Assembly: GCA_022592435.1 (NCBI GenBank)
Contig: JABYQS010000030.1
Coordinates: 186,001-250,000, forward strand
Length of the DNA: 64,000 nucleotides
Reading direction: 5' to 3'
Source of the DNA: Cerioporus squamosus
Lineage: Eukaryota > Basidiomycota > Agaricomycetes > Polyporales > Polyporaceae
Numbering within the stretch: the stretch's first letter is position 1; each line of letters begins with the position of its first letter. Of this stretch, positions 1 through 11,189 are shown in pieces. The notes beneath the pieces are model-generated. The model saw nothing but the letters and a program-made list of their open reading frames with translations. It was not told where the DNA came from and searched no databases. Made by a program: the position numbers and the translations under genes.

Positions 1-83
1 CCATCATCTGCATTAGAATTACCCTCACCATCCTAAGTCCTGCGGCCTGCCGTTGCACATATTTCTCCCTCTATCCACCCAAA

Positions 84-868
84 ATGAGCGTTACCAGATC
101 TTTCAAGGCGACCGACCTGTTCAAGTTCAACCACATGTAAGTACGCAAACGCTCTCGCTCTACTCTCCCGGTCCTCCGCTGATCCCGACCCCCAGAAACC
201 TTGACCTGTGGACAGAGACGGTGCGCTGGGAAGGCTTTCGTGACCTGGAAGCGAACTCATGCGACCAATCGGCAGTATGCAATCAGCTTCTACCTCAGCT
301 ACCTCTCGCGCTGGCCAGACATGTGTGCCGTTCAGGAGACGCCTCAAGGGCGGATGATGGGCTACGGTACGTCCACGATCCTCCCTCCGTCCTCCCTACC
401 TATTCCAACCCACCCGCCCTGCTCTCTCAGTGATTGGCAAGGCCGAAGGCTCAGGCACCGAGCGGCACGGGCACGTCACCGCGCTCAGCGTCGCACCCGA
501 ATACCGCCGCCTAGGCGTCTCCCGCAAGTTCATGGTCTGGCTCGAGAAGGTCTCGGACGAGAACTACCGCGGCCTCTTCGTCGACCTCTACGTGCGCTGC
601 GTAAACTTCGCCGCCATCAAGATGTACGAGGGCATGGGCTACAGCGTGTACCGGCGCGTGCGGGAGTACTACAGCAATCTAGGACTTGGATACTCGGTGC
701 GGGACGAGGAAGATGGGTTCGGTGCGTCGTTCATCTAGTCAGTGTTTGTGGGACGCGATGCTGACGTTCGTGGCAGATATGCGGAAGCCGCTACCTCGAG
801 ACCCCATGCGAAGATCTGTACGATCGAACGGGCGAGACATTGTCGTCAGCGCGAACGAGGTACCATAG
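84..868 (+). CDS. NAA20: N-terminal acetyltransferase B catalytic subunit
   Basis: GNAT-fold catalytic subunit of NatB, which acetylates the N-terminus of nascent proteins beginning Met-Asp/Glu/Asn/Gln at the ribosome. Five exons fit with consistent phase: 84-136, 196-220, 276-366, 431-721 and 777-868, giving 183 residues, close to the usual 170-185. The start MSVTRSFKATDLFKFN and the block HINLDLWTET are typical of the family. The acetyl-CoA binding loop is in HGHVTALSVAPEYRRLG, followed by VDLYVR and GYSVYRRV. The short last exon supplies the usual DMRKPLPRD tail. It converges on the palmitoyltransferase gene downstream. Family assignment is firm; the splice sites are inferred from family conservation. 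Confidence 0.95.
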
Positions 869-1327
869 TGCGATGCCGGCGATGCCCTGTGCATAATGTA
901 AATGCTCCATCTAATCCATCTCATACGCTCTACCTGCAAGTAAATCCGAATGTCTGACCATGCGATACAATTGTCGAGACTTGGCTACATAGTCGTGAAA
1001 AGTCCCGCCGGAGTATGACTATCGGAGATACATATGCTATCTGAAGACGACGTACGTCAGCACTGGCATCATCATCAAGAGACAAGTGCAAATGGTCAGA
1101 AAGAATAGCGAGTGCGTTGCGCTCGCCACGTTCAAGCCGGACGTAAGTCATGCTCCTTCCCGAGCGGTCAGCATGCAAGAGCAAGCGACGCGCCCCGAAG
1201 GGTCGTATGGCCCCGGCAGAATGTCATCATCCAGGGACAGAATGCCGCGGTACTCACATTATCCAATATTACAGACAGCACGAGAGCAGGATGCATAGCG
1301 GAGGAGTTGCGTCGGGAGTCGGAACGA
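869..1327. other. Convergent intergenic region
   Basis: This is the 3' space between two converging genes, NAA20 and the palmitoyltransferase. I see no coding region, repeat or RNA gene in it. Open frames here are short and do not resemble known proteins. Confidence 0.6.
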
Positions 1328-2850
1328 TCACTCTTCGTCGTCGTCCGTGAGTTCTTCACCTGGTCTGACGCCGCGGTGCGCGTCGTATCCCTGTTTGCGT
1401 GCCCACGACCAACCGTCCGTGTAAGGCATGATACGCAGGGGCAACAGGAGGGTGTAGTATGGACTGCGAGGGGGGAAGGCGGTTAGAATGCGTGAGGGAC
1501 AAGGGGCGGTCGGGTACACACTATCCGTCCGGTCCAACATTGAAGAATAGTTGCAAGTTCTTACGGTATCCCAAGTCATAGCAATTGACGAATGTCTAGA
1601 GCGAGAACTGAGCTTGTGGCCAGCTGCAAGACGGAGAAAGTAGCTGACCTCCCCGCGGTCTCGGGCGACCCTCCGGTAGAGCTCGTGGTCCTGGCTCTCG
1701 ACGGACGTCTCTCCGCATGCGATCATGAAGAGGTGCCACCCTGCCATAGCGGTGACAGCCATGCACAGTACAACGGCGAGGATATACGTGAGCAGGAAGC
1801 CCATCGGAGGCGCGAAGTAGGGCCATGGCTCCTGCAGAGGCGCGATGTAAGGCTGGTACAGGGGAGTCTGTAGGGTAAACGGACTTACATCAAACCATCC
1901 GAGCCCGACGAGCACGAACCGCCAGCCGAAGCCGACATAGCACGCTGTCGCGATGACGAGGTACCAGCTACGTTCAAGTGCTCTAGTCAGGACCCATTTG
2001 GAGACATACAGAGGCCACTGGCACGTACAGAAACAGGACGAAGTGTCGCTCGTTGTGGATGCCGACGCATTGGTTTATCCCTGTTCACCGTACGACGTCA
2101 CCCAAGGCCGACCGAACCCGTCGCGAGCATACTCACACTGCAACTCCATGATTATTCGCGCACGCCTCCAGCAGACAGGGAACTCACTGGGCAATGATGG
2201 TCATACTTCAGCACGCATCGGTTGCATATCCTACAATGATGGGACCTCTCACAGTCCCTCGTCAGCACGCGCACTCGTCTCGGACATCCAGCCCACACGC
2301 TCCCCTTCCGCCCACTCGCGCCTCCCAGTACTTCCACATTCACAAGAAAGACGAAGGCGAACTCACCTCAGGCCGCATCTCCCCACACCGCTTGCACTTC
2401 GACACCGCCGCGCGCGTGACATGCGCCCCCTCGTCCTCCGACCACCTCACGCCTGTCAACGGCCTTGCCCCCGCGCCCTGCCTTCTCCTCGCCCACAGCA
2501 TCCCCGTACCCGGCTCGTGCTTGTGTGGGGGGTCGTTCACGAACCCCGGCGGGACCGTGCACACGTGGTAGTAGTGCCCGAACAGGTTCAGCGCGATGAG
2601 CATGCATATCGGGGTCGTGAGCCACGGGTACGGCAGCGACGGCTGAATGACTTCGACTGCAAGAAGCGTCTCATAAGCTTTGGGTATGAAATGGAAGGAA
2701 AGAGGACGTACAGAAGCAGACCGCCCCAAGTGAGAGGAGCACGATGGCGAGCGCGACGAACACGGGGCCCGCTGCGCCTGTGATTCGGTCCCCGAGGCGT
2801 TCGAGCCACTTGAAACAGCGGAAGACGCCTCTCGTGAAGCATCGCGACAT
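1328..2850 (-). CDS. DHHC-type protein S-palmitoyltransferase (ZDHHC16-like)
   Basis: Multi-pass membrane enzyme that attaches palmitate to cysteines of target proteins. The cysteine-rich domain reads CKRCGEMRPE then RSHHCRICNRCVLKYDHHCP, W, INQCVGIHNERHF; the DHHC cysteine is the acyl acceptor. Two membrane segments precede the domain and two follow it. The stretch YYHVCTVPPG and a later GETSVE resemble the ZDHHC16 branch. Exons: 2850-2712, 2656-2367, 2247-2188, 2137 (one nucleotide), 2080-2029, 1967-1649, 1595-1522 and 1463-1328, together 356 residues with every phase consistent. The single-base exon supplies the T of the conserved Trp codon. Bases 1832-1888 could be an extra 57-nt in-frame intron (GTAAGT to CAG) or 19 retained residues. 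Confidence 0.9.
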
Positions 2851-3430
2851 CCCAACCGAGTTCCCAGAGCACCAAAGATGAACCAAAGAAACGCAAGATG
2901 AACGAGGAGGACAAGAGGTGACCGAGACGCTGTGCACGCGCCGCCACGATAGGCGGTGCGCTACGCGGGCGAAGTGTCACTTTCGGCGTCGCAGCTTATG
3001 TAGAGTCAATGGACGCTGATGGACGGCACACAGTGTACACTTTGAATGGTTCAAGATTGAGAGAGAATGAAGAGAAGAAATTGTTGGCGATATCCAATAC
3101 ACAATACATACACCTCTACAACCCCCGCTCCTAACGAGCGGCAGGTCGGTCATACCAGTCCGCGCTCACAGGCACCACTAGCAACTACAGAGGGAGATGA
3201 TCGGAGAGAGACACACACGAGCAGGCGCGGGGAGACGAAGAAGATGGAAGCAGACGCAAACAGACAGGCACAGCGACGAAGAACAATGGGCACAAAACGA
3301 AGCGGACGTCGGAACGAAAAGCAGCGAACACAGGAGACTACTACACTAGAATGTGGGAGATCCAATGAGGATGGAAGGCCCGACCGAGGCGAAGGACATG
3401 CAGAGGAAAGGCCCGGGAGACGAACGGAGA
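2851..3430. other. Intergenic region upstream of the palmitoyltransferase
   Basis: It holds the presumed promoter of the minus-strand palmitoyltransferase gene and the 3' flank of DSN1. The part around 3180-3420 is purine-rich. No gene was found. Confidence 0.5.
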
Positions 3431-5505
3431 TCATCTCCCTTTGCCAGGCGTCGTTGCGCGGCGTGGCGTTCCTGGGGGTTTGCGCGGAGTGGGTGGAGGG
3501 ACGCCGCCCGTTAACCTGCGCTCGCCTGCGGACGAGTCCGCTGCCCGTTGAACTTCGCGCATGGCGCGTAGCGCGGCGTCGCAGATCTGCGTCTGTGGCC
3601 GCTCCACGTCGATCCTCGACAGCGCACGGAAGAGATCTTGGGGATCTGTAGCTGGAGGTCGGGGTTGCGTAGGGATGATGTACGAGGATAGTGCTGTGGG
3701 GTCAGGATGCGCGGATGGAGGGGCAGGTTGGGAACGTGAGGCAAGTGAGATGTTGAGAAGCGCAAATCGACGGTCGAGGCTCGCTTCTGCGACTCGGGTC
3801 GTCTGCAGCGCTGAGTTTGTGAAGGTGTGCAGTCGATCCATCTGCGACACCCAGATGAATTGCGAGCGCGTCTGAAGATGCGAGAGACGTACCGTATACT
3901 CCAAGTCTCTTAGTCGATCCTGCAGCGGAGCCGCATTGGATGATCGTCCTGAAACGATCTGTCGCGCAAGATCCACACTTCCACCCGTCAAGAACTGCTC
4001 CGGGAGGTCTCGTCTCTCCACATCCCAGTCGTCGAGGTCGTCCGCGGACGCCCGCTCCTTGCCCTTCGACTTCGCAGATGCCAGAGCGCGCCTCCTCTTC
4101 TCCATGTCCGCCTGTACCGACTTCCGATGCAAGTCGTACGAGTCGGACAACTCCTTCCACGCCTCCGCTTCCTGCTTCGACCTGTATCACGCGCACATCT
4201 CAGCATTCACAGCGCTGCCCCGCAGGAGGGAGGAAGCGCACCGTTGTATGTGAGCGTTGAACCGCGCCTCGCGTGCTCTGTTCTTGACGTTCTGCTCGTT
4301 TTCCTTCAACGGTCGCTGCACGTCTCCGTTCTGTGACCCTGCCCCGCCGTAGACGTTGGTGTCCACCTTCTTTTCAGCCAACATCCGTATGAGGGTCTCC
4401 TCGGTGGCCTTGAGAATGCCCGCCTGCGCGGAGGATAACGGCGGAGGGTCCTTGCCCGAGTTCGTAGATCGTTCTCTTGAAGAGGACGCATGGGGTGCCT
4501 GGTCCGCGAGCTCGTTCATAGAGCGATTAGAACACCATATGAGGAGTTGTCGTGCGCGTTGAGGTTCCGGCAGCTCAGAGTCGATGTGCTTGAAGAAACT
4601 TGAGACGGAGACCGACGTATGCGGGTGCGCTACATGGTCGTTTCGATTCGTGGGCGGATATGGACAAAGAGGGGACATGCCACTCACAAATTACGCCAGT
4701 GGCTTCGTAGCTAGAACTGACGCGCTTGCCGCGGCTGACTGAGGAACGTCGCCTGTGCCCCGTCTCCCCGCGCATCGCTTTGTTCTTCTCTATTTGAGGT
4801 GTCTCTTGCAGCGCGATAGGCTCTGTAGTGTCGATGTTGCGTCTTGACGAAGAAGTTGGCTTGCGAGGCGTTCGGGCGGGGAACTCGACATCGGTATTCA
4901 TCGAACTGGCTGCTTGCTCGGCTGCCTGAGAACGCCGTCGTAGCGTGTCCGTCTCTGACTGCATCTGCCGCACGTCTTCGTCCACCTCAGGCTCCGCCCT
5001 CGTCGTCGCGTACACATCCCGCTCCTTGGCCTTCCCGACAGCTCGTGAGGACCCCTCGGGACGCAGCTTCTTCGAGGGTGGTTTTGAGGGCTGTAGCAGA
5101 GTTTGCGGCTGGACAGAGGACCCACGAGACTCTGGCGGGACGGGTTCAATGTGCAGGGAGCGGTTCGTCGGCGCTGGAGCGCGTACTATCACCAGCCCGC
5201 CTGGCTGCTCCTCGCCGTTGACTGTGGGACGACATATCAGCGCGAAAGACGCGTCGATCTCACGCGTTTGGGACTTACGCTTCCGCTTGGTGGACGGGCC
5301 CGCCTTGGAGTTCTGGCGGAAACACGGGCATTGGCATCACAGCAGCAGAATATACACGTGTACGCACATCTCGCTTGAGCTTCTTGCCCGCGACGGCGGT
5401 GAGCGGATTCGCATCGTCGGTGGCCTTGCGCTTGGATGCCTGTGGCTGGGAGGGTATCATGGGACCTTCGACTGCAACAGTAGTGACGGTCCGCGAGCCG
5501 TTCAT
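3431..5505 (-). CDS. DSN1: Kinetochore protein DSN1/Mis13 (Mis12 complex)
   Basis: Subunit of the Mis12/MIND complex that links inner kinetochore chromatin proteins to the Ndc80 complex. Five exons fit in phase: 5505-5368, 5312-5279, 5221-4688, 4629-4242 and 4181-3431, giving 614 residues. The N-terminal third is basic, Ser/Pro-rich and probably disordered. The diagnostic core is RGKRVSSSYEATGVI followed by SSFFKHIDSELPEPQRARQ and LLIWCSNR, the conserved start of the Mis13/DSN1 domain. The C-terminal half is helical with heptad-like segments, including the tract starting SDSYDLHRKSV, and ends in a Pro/Arg-rich tail. The start codon gives the longest plausible N-terminus. It shares a divergent promoter region with cytochrome c. 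Confidence 0.9.
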
Positions 5506-5948
5506 GTGCAGTGCGCGAAGACGAGTGTCGGGGCGTCGGGGTCGTGTCGGACGTGCGGCGGGATGGGCGGGGGGACGCGCTCGCCGTCGCGCGCGGTGGT
5601 GAGGGCGCGGTGTTAAACAACGAGCAGGCGGACTTCGAATGATTCTCCCACAGTAGACACGCGTAACATTCCCACGGCGTGACCTGGTCGCGCAAGCGCT
5701 CGGGGAGGCCGCATCACGGGCGCTCCGGGGACAGCCCGGGTCATCGGCATGGGCGGCGATCTGGGCCCAATGGCCGAATGGCGGGCCGGTGATTGGTTCC
5801 CCCGCGTCCCGGGAAAAACCGGCAGGCGCAGGGCCTTATAACCGAAATTTGAGGTTGTCCTCGTCACTACTCCTTCTTGCTCTTGCCAGCACTCCCTGTA
5901 CATCTACCCCGCCTAATTCTCCTCTTCACGACTTTCTAGACTCTAGAC
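5506..5948. promoter_or_regulatory. Divergent promoter region DSN1 / cytochrome c
   Basis: A 443-bp space separates the two start codons. It contains two CCAAT-type motifs, CCAAT at 5767-5771 and its reverse ATTGG at 5792-5796, and a TTATAA element near 5836-5842, about 110 bp before the cytochrome c start codon. In fungi the Hap2/3/5 complex binds CCAAT boxes of respiratory genes, so control of cytochrome c by this complex is a reasonable inference. Confidence 0.55.
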
Positions 5949-6517
5949 ATGCCTTACGCACCTGGTACGACGCGTCTGACACGCTATGCAACGCGCGGAA
6001 CAGCGAGCTGACCGGTTCGACTTCTAGGTGACGCTGCAAAGGGTGCTGGTCTCTTCAAGACCCGCTGCGCCCAGTGCCACACGGTCGGCGCTGGCGAACC
6101 CCACAAGGTCGGCCCTAACCTGCACGGGTGCGTTGAATGATCTTTGGCGGCGAGGTACGACATGGGAGGCTGACGAGTGTGTTCTGTGCAGTGTCTTCGG
6201 CCGCAAGACGGGTCAGGCGGAGGGCTTCTCCTACACCGCTGCCAACGTCAACAAGGGCATCACCTGGGACGAGCAGACCCTCTTCGAGTACCTCGAGAAC
6301 CCCAAAAAGGTGTGTCTCCTTGCCACGTCATTACCCAGGGCCGTGTTAAACTTGCTCCTCCCGCAGTACATCCCCGGTACGAAGATGGCGTTCGCAGGTC
6401 TTAAGAAGGAGAAGGACCGCAACGACCTCATCACCTGGCTCAAGGAGGCGGTACGTCAACCATGATTTCAGTTGCTGTCGTGCTCGCTGCTCATCACCCT
6501 GTTACTAGACCGCATGA
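5949..6517 (+). CDS. CYC1: Cytochrome c
   Basis: Soluble haem protein of the mitochondrial intermembrane space that carries electrons from complex III to cytochrome oxidase. Five exons: 5949-5964, 6028-6127, 6192-6309, 6367-6450 and 6509-6517, encoding 108 residues. The haem-attachment motif is CAQCH (within [11 protein letters not shown]), followed by KVGPNLHG, the [19 protein letters not shown] segment and PGTKMAF carrying the axial Met. The first exon is only 16 nt and the last only 9 nt (Thr-Ala-stop). Both are needed to give the normal N-terminus MPYAPGDAAKG and the usual ending LKEATA. No abnormality was seen. Confidence 0.98.
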
Positions 6518-6973
6518 TCGTCGTGCCTTACGGACATTGCTATTCTCCTATCACTAGCGTACATGGGTCTGTTATTGGTCATAGTAATGTAGACGACCAC
6601 GGTTCGTGTCTTCTGCACCCCATACGAGCTTGTACTCGATCCCCACTCAGCAATAATGCGATACCTCTCGACTGTACCAAAAGGTTTGCTTGTCAGGCGG
6701 CCCTGCCTGGACTGGTATGTACGACGGGTTTGGGACCGCGCACCTGCTGTTCTGCTATGATCAGGTGAGTGACCTGGTGTGCTTGCCCGCCCTGTCCGAT
6801 GCACATGGTAGATGCTTGTATCAACCAGCAAGAGCTCGTTCGAGTTGTCAACGGTTGAATTCGGGGAGGATGATCATGGTCATTCGATCATCATGACGTC
6901 ACGTAATCGCAACCACCCGTTCCCTGAAGCGCTCGTTCTCGGAACAAATCGCAGCGACCCCGGCATGACGGAG
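6518..6973. other. Intergenic region
   Basis: This is the 3' flank of cytochrome c and of the converging small membrane-protein gene. No convincing coding sequence or repeat is visible. Confidence 0.5.
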
Positions 6974-7341
6974 TTATGTACTAGTACATATGTAGTCCAG
7001 GCCCTTGGCCTAATGTCAGATTGCCTCATAGGTGAGCTCATTCATGGTACTTACATATCTTATCCTGCGGACGTCTTCGAAGAGAACACCTTCTGATCGG
7101 GGAATGTACAGTAAGTACGTAGTTTACAGATGTAGCATGGGAAGCTCGTGGGTTGGTTAGCAGGAAATAGAGGAGAGGCACCGGCACGTTATATTGAAAC
7201 CATGACAGGGCGTACCGGCCCTACTTACCTCTCAGAATGCGCCCTCCATCCAATACGACATCCACTCCAGGACGAATGACACAGGCGAGCAGACCAAACA
7301 GACCGAACATGGCGTAGGCAAGAAAGACCGGACGACCAGCC
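6974..7341 (-). CDS. Small spliced membrane protein, unrecognised (5' end not resolved)
   Basis: Three exons are supported by good splice borders and phase: 7341-7229, 7092-7055 and 7009-6974. They encode a hydrophobic segment (FLAYAMFGLFGLLACV) followed by RPGVDVVLDGGRILRE, GVLFEDVRRIRY and a short tail ending at TAA 6976-6974. A single membrane anchor with a charged cytosolic or matrix tail is the likely arrangement. The first exon or exons are missing from this model; candidates lie between 7345 and 7560 but none joins in phase without doubt. I do not recognise the family. The three-exon pattern with matching phases argues that it is a real gene. Confidence 0.45.
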
Positions 7342-7598
7342 CTACAGACGTATTTTGAGAGTGCAGAGAAACTGGAACAGCGTCTCGAATGACTGGAACT
7401 AACGTAGCGCATCCTGTCAACCGTGTACTAATTCCATTCAGCGTACAAGCAATACATTCCTCTCTATCCCTTCCCGAATCGAAGTGTAGTGATACAGTGC
7501 AAATAACTGACAGATCGTGAATCGTGATCCACCATCTCGACCGCCGGGGTCGAGCAAAACCCGTGTCTTCATTTTATTTCGCGTGGATCACTCGTGAA

Positions 7599-9479
7599 TC
7601 AGAGGCGGAAGAAGCGCGACTTCGCGCGAGGCTTCTCCACCGGCTTGGAGGAGGAAGCGTCTTCCGCACTCTTGGTCGTCGTGACGGTGTGTGTCGTCGT
7701 CTCGTTTCTGAGGGCCTGCTTCGGCGCAAGCTTCGCCCCCGAAGCCACCATGGACGTTTTGATGCCCTTGTCGAACCGGTTGTTTGCTGTGCGCATCATC
7801 CAGTCAGCCATCGACGAGCAGGCGAGCGGAATAGGACTTACTGTACGCGGTGTCCGCATCCCATACCATGACGCCTCCGAACGAGGACCACTTCTTCTGC
7901 GCGTCGGAAACGTAGTTCGCGAGCGTGCTGACGCCGACGTAGCCCTCGCCCGCTGCGTCTGCGGACCCGGGCGCGCCGATGTACACCTTGACGGCCTTGT
8001 TCGGGGACACGGTCTTCGCCCAGTTGTCCCAGGTTGCGAAGTTGTAGTCCGACGGCTGGTCAAGCCCGCAGTAGTTGTTGTCTACGCAGACGTGCTTGGA
8101 ATGAGTAACGGCACGCGGAAAGGAGGGGGGGTGGGGGTGCATAAGACAAGACGTACAGAACTGGACGTAGACGGCGTCGAAGTGTGCAGCGTTGAGCGCA
8201 CCGCCGATGTACGCATCCGGGTAGGGACACTGCGGGGCTGACGTGATGTAGTAGTACCTATGCATGCAATCAGTAAGGTTCATGGACGACACGCAGGGTG
8301 TATGCGTTGATTGTACGCACTTGTTAGCGTTCGTGACGTCCACAACCGGTTTGCTCTCTTTGCTGTCCTTGCTATCCTTGCTGGCCGCCCTGTGGTGCGA
8401 GGTGGCGCTAGCGTGAGCGGTGGCATTGGCACGCGCCTCAGCAAATGTAGACGCGGTGAGCCCCGTCAGGCCCGCATTGGACCGAATACGATTGACGAAC
8501 GCCGCATAGTGCGCTGCGGTGCCGCTCTCGATGTCCAGGTCTATCCTGTGCAAATGAGATCCCATGTCAGCACGATTGCGACAGAACCGTCGCTCATGGC
8601 CACAGTGAACGATATCGATGCGCTAAGTCTGTCTAGGCCTGATACCGCAGGCATAACAGGCATATAACAAGGACCAAAGACGGAGGAACCTACCCGTCGA
8701 GGATGGCATCGCCGAACGGACGGATACTGCCCTTGCCGCCCAGGAAGAGGTTCCAGATCTGGTCCGCGAAGCTCTGCGCCTGCGAGTCCGACGAGAAGCC
8801 CACCTGGCCCGTCCCGCCCCCAAGAGAGAGCGTGACGATCTTGCCCGCGGCCTGGCACGTCTTGATGTCCTGCGCGAGGAAGGAGCAGTTCGCGAGCGCC
8901 GTGCCGGAGTAGACCGGGTCGTCCCACTGGTTGCACGTCTGTTCAGTGTTCCGGTCCCGCGAACAATGCAGCGGCATGGGTCACGGGGTGGAGAAGACGC
9001 CAGGAGGATAAAGTAAGAGTGGAAGAAGATTGGAGATTGGAGAAGGAGAGAAGGACAGGTCAGCATGCGCTGCGCAGCAACCGAGGACGGACCGACGGAG
9101 GTGACTTACGTTGGCGAAGTCGATGACGGGCTCTCCGCCCGTCCCGCGGAAGATGTACAGGAACGCGAGTGGGATGGTGTCGATGGTGCTGTCCTTGCAG
9201 TAGTACGACAGCCGCTGCTGGCTGTTTGCTCCATCCTGGCCCCAGTATCTAGTACACTCGAGCGTCAGTCACCAGGCACGGTCGTGCTCCACTTGTGAGA
9301 TAGACGTACACAGCCAGCTGTGCAGGAAAGGCCGCGTCAGTTCAACATCTCAGCGAATGGCAAACCAAGAAGTGGAAGCTCCAACTCACGTTGTCGTTCC
9401 GGGTCATGTCGAACGCCACGACGCGCTCCAGCATCCAAAGAGCAAGAGCGAGGAACGCAGCACCGAGGACGGCGCGCAT
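7599..9479 (-). CDS. Secreted class III chitinase (GH18)
   Basis: Glycoside hydrolase family 18 endochitinase, probably acting on the fungus's own or foreign cell-wall chitin. Eight exons: 9479-9390, 9317-9310 (8 nt), 9248-9110, 8938-8694, 8545-8321, 8257-8157, 8081-7842 and 7786-7599, giving 411 residues. A signal peptide (FLALALWMLERVVA) precedes FDMTRNDN. The start of the barrel is LAVYWGQDGAN. The catalytic signature DGIDLDIE spans the 8694/8545 splice and has the DxxDxDxE pattern. Later motifs YYITSAPQCPYPD, YVQFYNNYCG and GGVMVWDADTAY are typical of class III enzymes. The C-terminus is Thr/Ser/Lys-rich with no binding module, unlike the paralogue at 54.7 kb. Confidence 0.95.
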
Positions 9480-9608
9480 CGTTGAGCAAAAGCGTGCAGA
9501 GGACATCCTGAGAGCCGGGGCCGTGTGCCAGGGGAAGCAGACCTAAGCAGCTGGAAGGGGACACCGAGACCACCTGCACGGAATCCTCACTCGCACTCAC
9601 CGTCTCCC

Positions 9609-9614
9609 TTATAA
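9609..9614 (-). promoter_or_regulatory. TATA-like box of the chitinase gene
   Basis: TTATAA lies about 130 bp upstream of the chitinase start codon at 9479, a usual distance in filamentous fungi. It is called on position and sequence only. Confidence 0.4.
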
Positions 9615-11189
9615 CCCCCGCCCTTCTCTAAACCGACCAGAGGCAGACTGCCACTGTCAGGCTTCCGCAGAGCCTGACGCCGGCAATCATCCCGTCCTTT
9701 CTCCGGCAACCGCGCGGTGCGGCGAATATGGGAGGTGGTTGCGCATGGCCGGACGACCCGCTGCCTCCGGCCTAGGGAGGACCCTGCGCATCTGGTGCGT
9801 ACTTGTGCGATATGTTGCATACGCGACACACGACACGGCCGGCCTCGTGAGGGTGTCCGTATCCGGCGTTCTGTGCCATCGGTGGACGAGAGAGCCAGAT
9901 AGATTGCCTGCGTGGACGCATGGCTGGCACCGGCGCAGAACCCTGGAAAAAGGGGTCGGCATATCGTGAAGCCTCCGGGAGCGAGACCGTCGATGCGCCT
10001 GCAAGTCTGAGAGAAGACGTTCTGGGGCAATCAGATGACTTGCTAGACAGAGTTTTGAGTGTCCTGCAGAGATGTCGTGCACGCGGCGACATATCACGCA
10101 CCACATGAGATGTCCGTGCGAGCGCAACGATCATTGGTACGAAGCAGGATGTGTGTGCGGTTCTAGCTGATAGAGAGATACTGCAGCACTGAGATATCGC
10201 AGAAGTAACACTAGCGATGGCCGGAGGTGAGCTCGGGTGCATGCACGAGAATAAGCTCCGAAGACTCGGATGCAGTCCGCGAAGATAGCGATCCATCGAG
10301 ATGCTGGCCAGCTTGATCGCGTCCCTCGGAATCGGGGTTGTGGTCGGTCCCGGGGAAACCCGCTAGAAGTCCAGTGTACGCTCGGTGACTTGGGAAAACC
10401 ATGCATCGATCATGCAGCTATAGAGTTTGTCTGGGAAGAGACGCGGGCCGAGACAATGGTGAAGAGGGCGCCGAAGATAGAAGGCGTGTTTCCACATGCC
10501 GGCCAGTTCATACGGCGAATGACTGTGCGGACTATCGTTGCGCCGATATTCAAGTCAGCGCTACATATAAGGGACCGTGTTGCAACGGAAAGGCGAAAGG
10601 TCCAAACAGTCGATGTCACCGAGTATGACTCTTGGTTTGCCCGGCATGGTGCAAGGACGGAGGAACTCTTGACGACGGCACCCCCGAAGTCGTGAAGCCG
10701 GAGATGAGAGCAGTGAAATGGTGTCTGTCTCCATAGGAAGAAGCGTAGTAAAGGCTAGACACGTTCCAACGGGGGAAACAGGTAGAATACGACTATGTAC
10801 ATACCGGAACGGTATTCTTCACAGGCGCGTCATGCAGAATTGTAGATCAGGGTGCCTGTCAGCCCTGCGCGTAGTTGTGCACATGATGCAACCACTGGCC
10901 CGACGATCCTGTCTTCCTGTGAGAGTATGAACGACAACCATCTAGCCACAAGGGTGAGGCTCACCTGTTTCGCCTCTAAAATATCCCGAGTGTAGGTCCC
11001 TGGTTTTCTTAAGACTAAATTTTGCATTAGACATTCGTACGTGCGTACCCACCTGTCACGGTCTCTGTACGCGTAAATGTGTCGACGGGATCGATCATTC
11101 TCAGGGGAGGACTTGTATCATTCTGCCGTAGGAGAGAATCCACAGGACAGGTGTGTGTGAGTATTTGGTACGTACAAACGTCCACCAGT
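9615..11189. other. Gene-poor intergenic region
   Basis: About 1.6 kb between the chitinase promoter and the 3' end of the oxidoreductase. Open frames on both strands (up to about 170 codons) have no recognisable motifs, no splice-consistent extension and unlikely composition. I see no inverted terminal repeats or RNA gene. Confidence 0.5.

Noticed and set aside
2138..2187. Explaining the palmitoyltransferase frame by a lost T at a single donor
   Set aside because: Possible in principle, but it would leave an unexplained perfect acceptor and donor flanking exactly the base needed, and a 107-nt intron where most introns in the window are 48-75 nt. It is kept as the main alternative to test.
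9772..10296. A 174-codon minus-strand open frame in the gap after the chitinase
   Set aside because: No recognisable motif, no splice extension and uneven codon use; likely chance in GC-rich DNA.
10270..10695. A 141-codon plus-strand open frame
   Set aside because: No similarity to any family I know, and no promoter or splice signals that set it apart.
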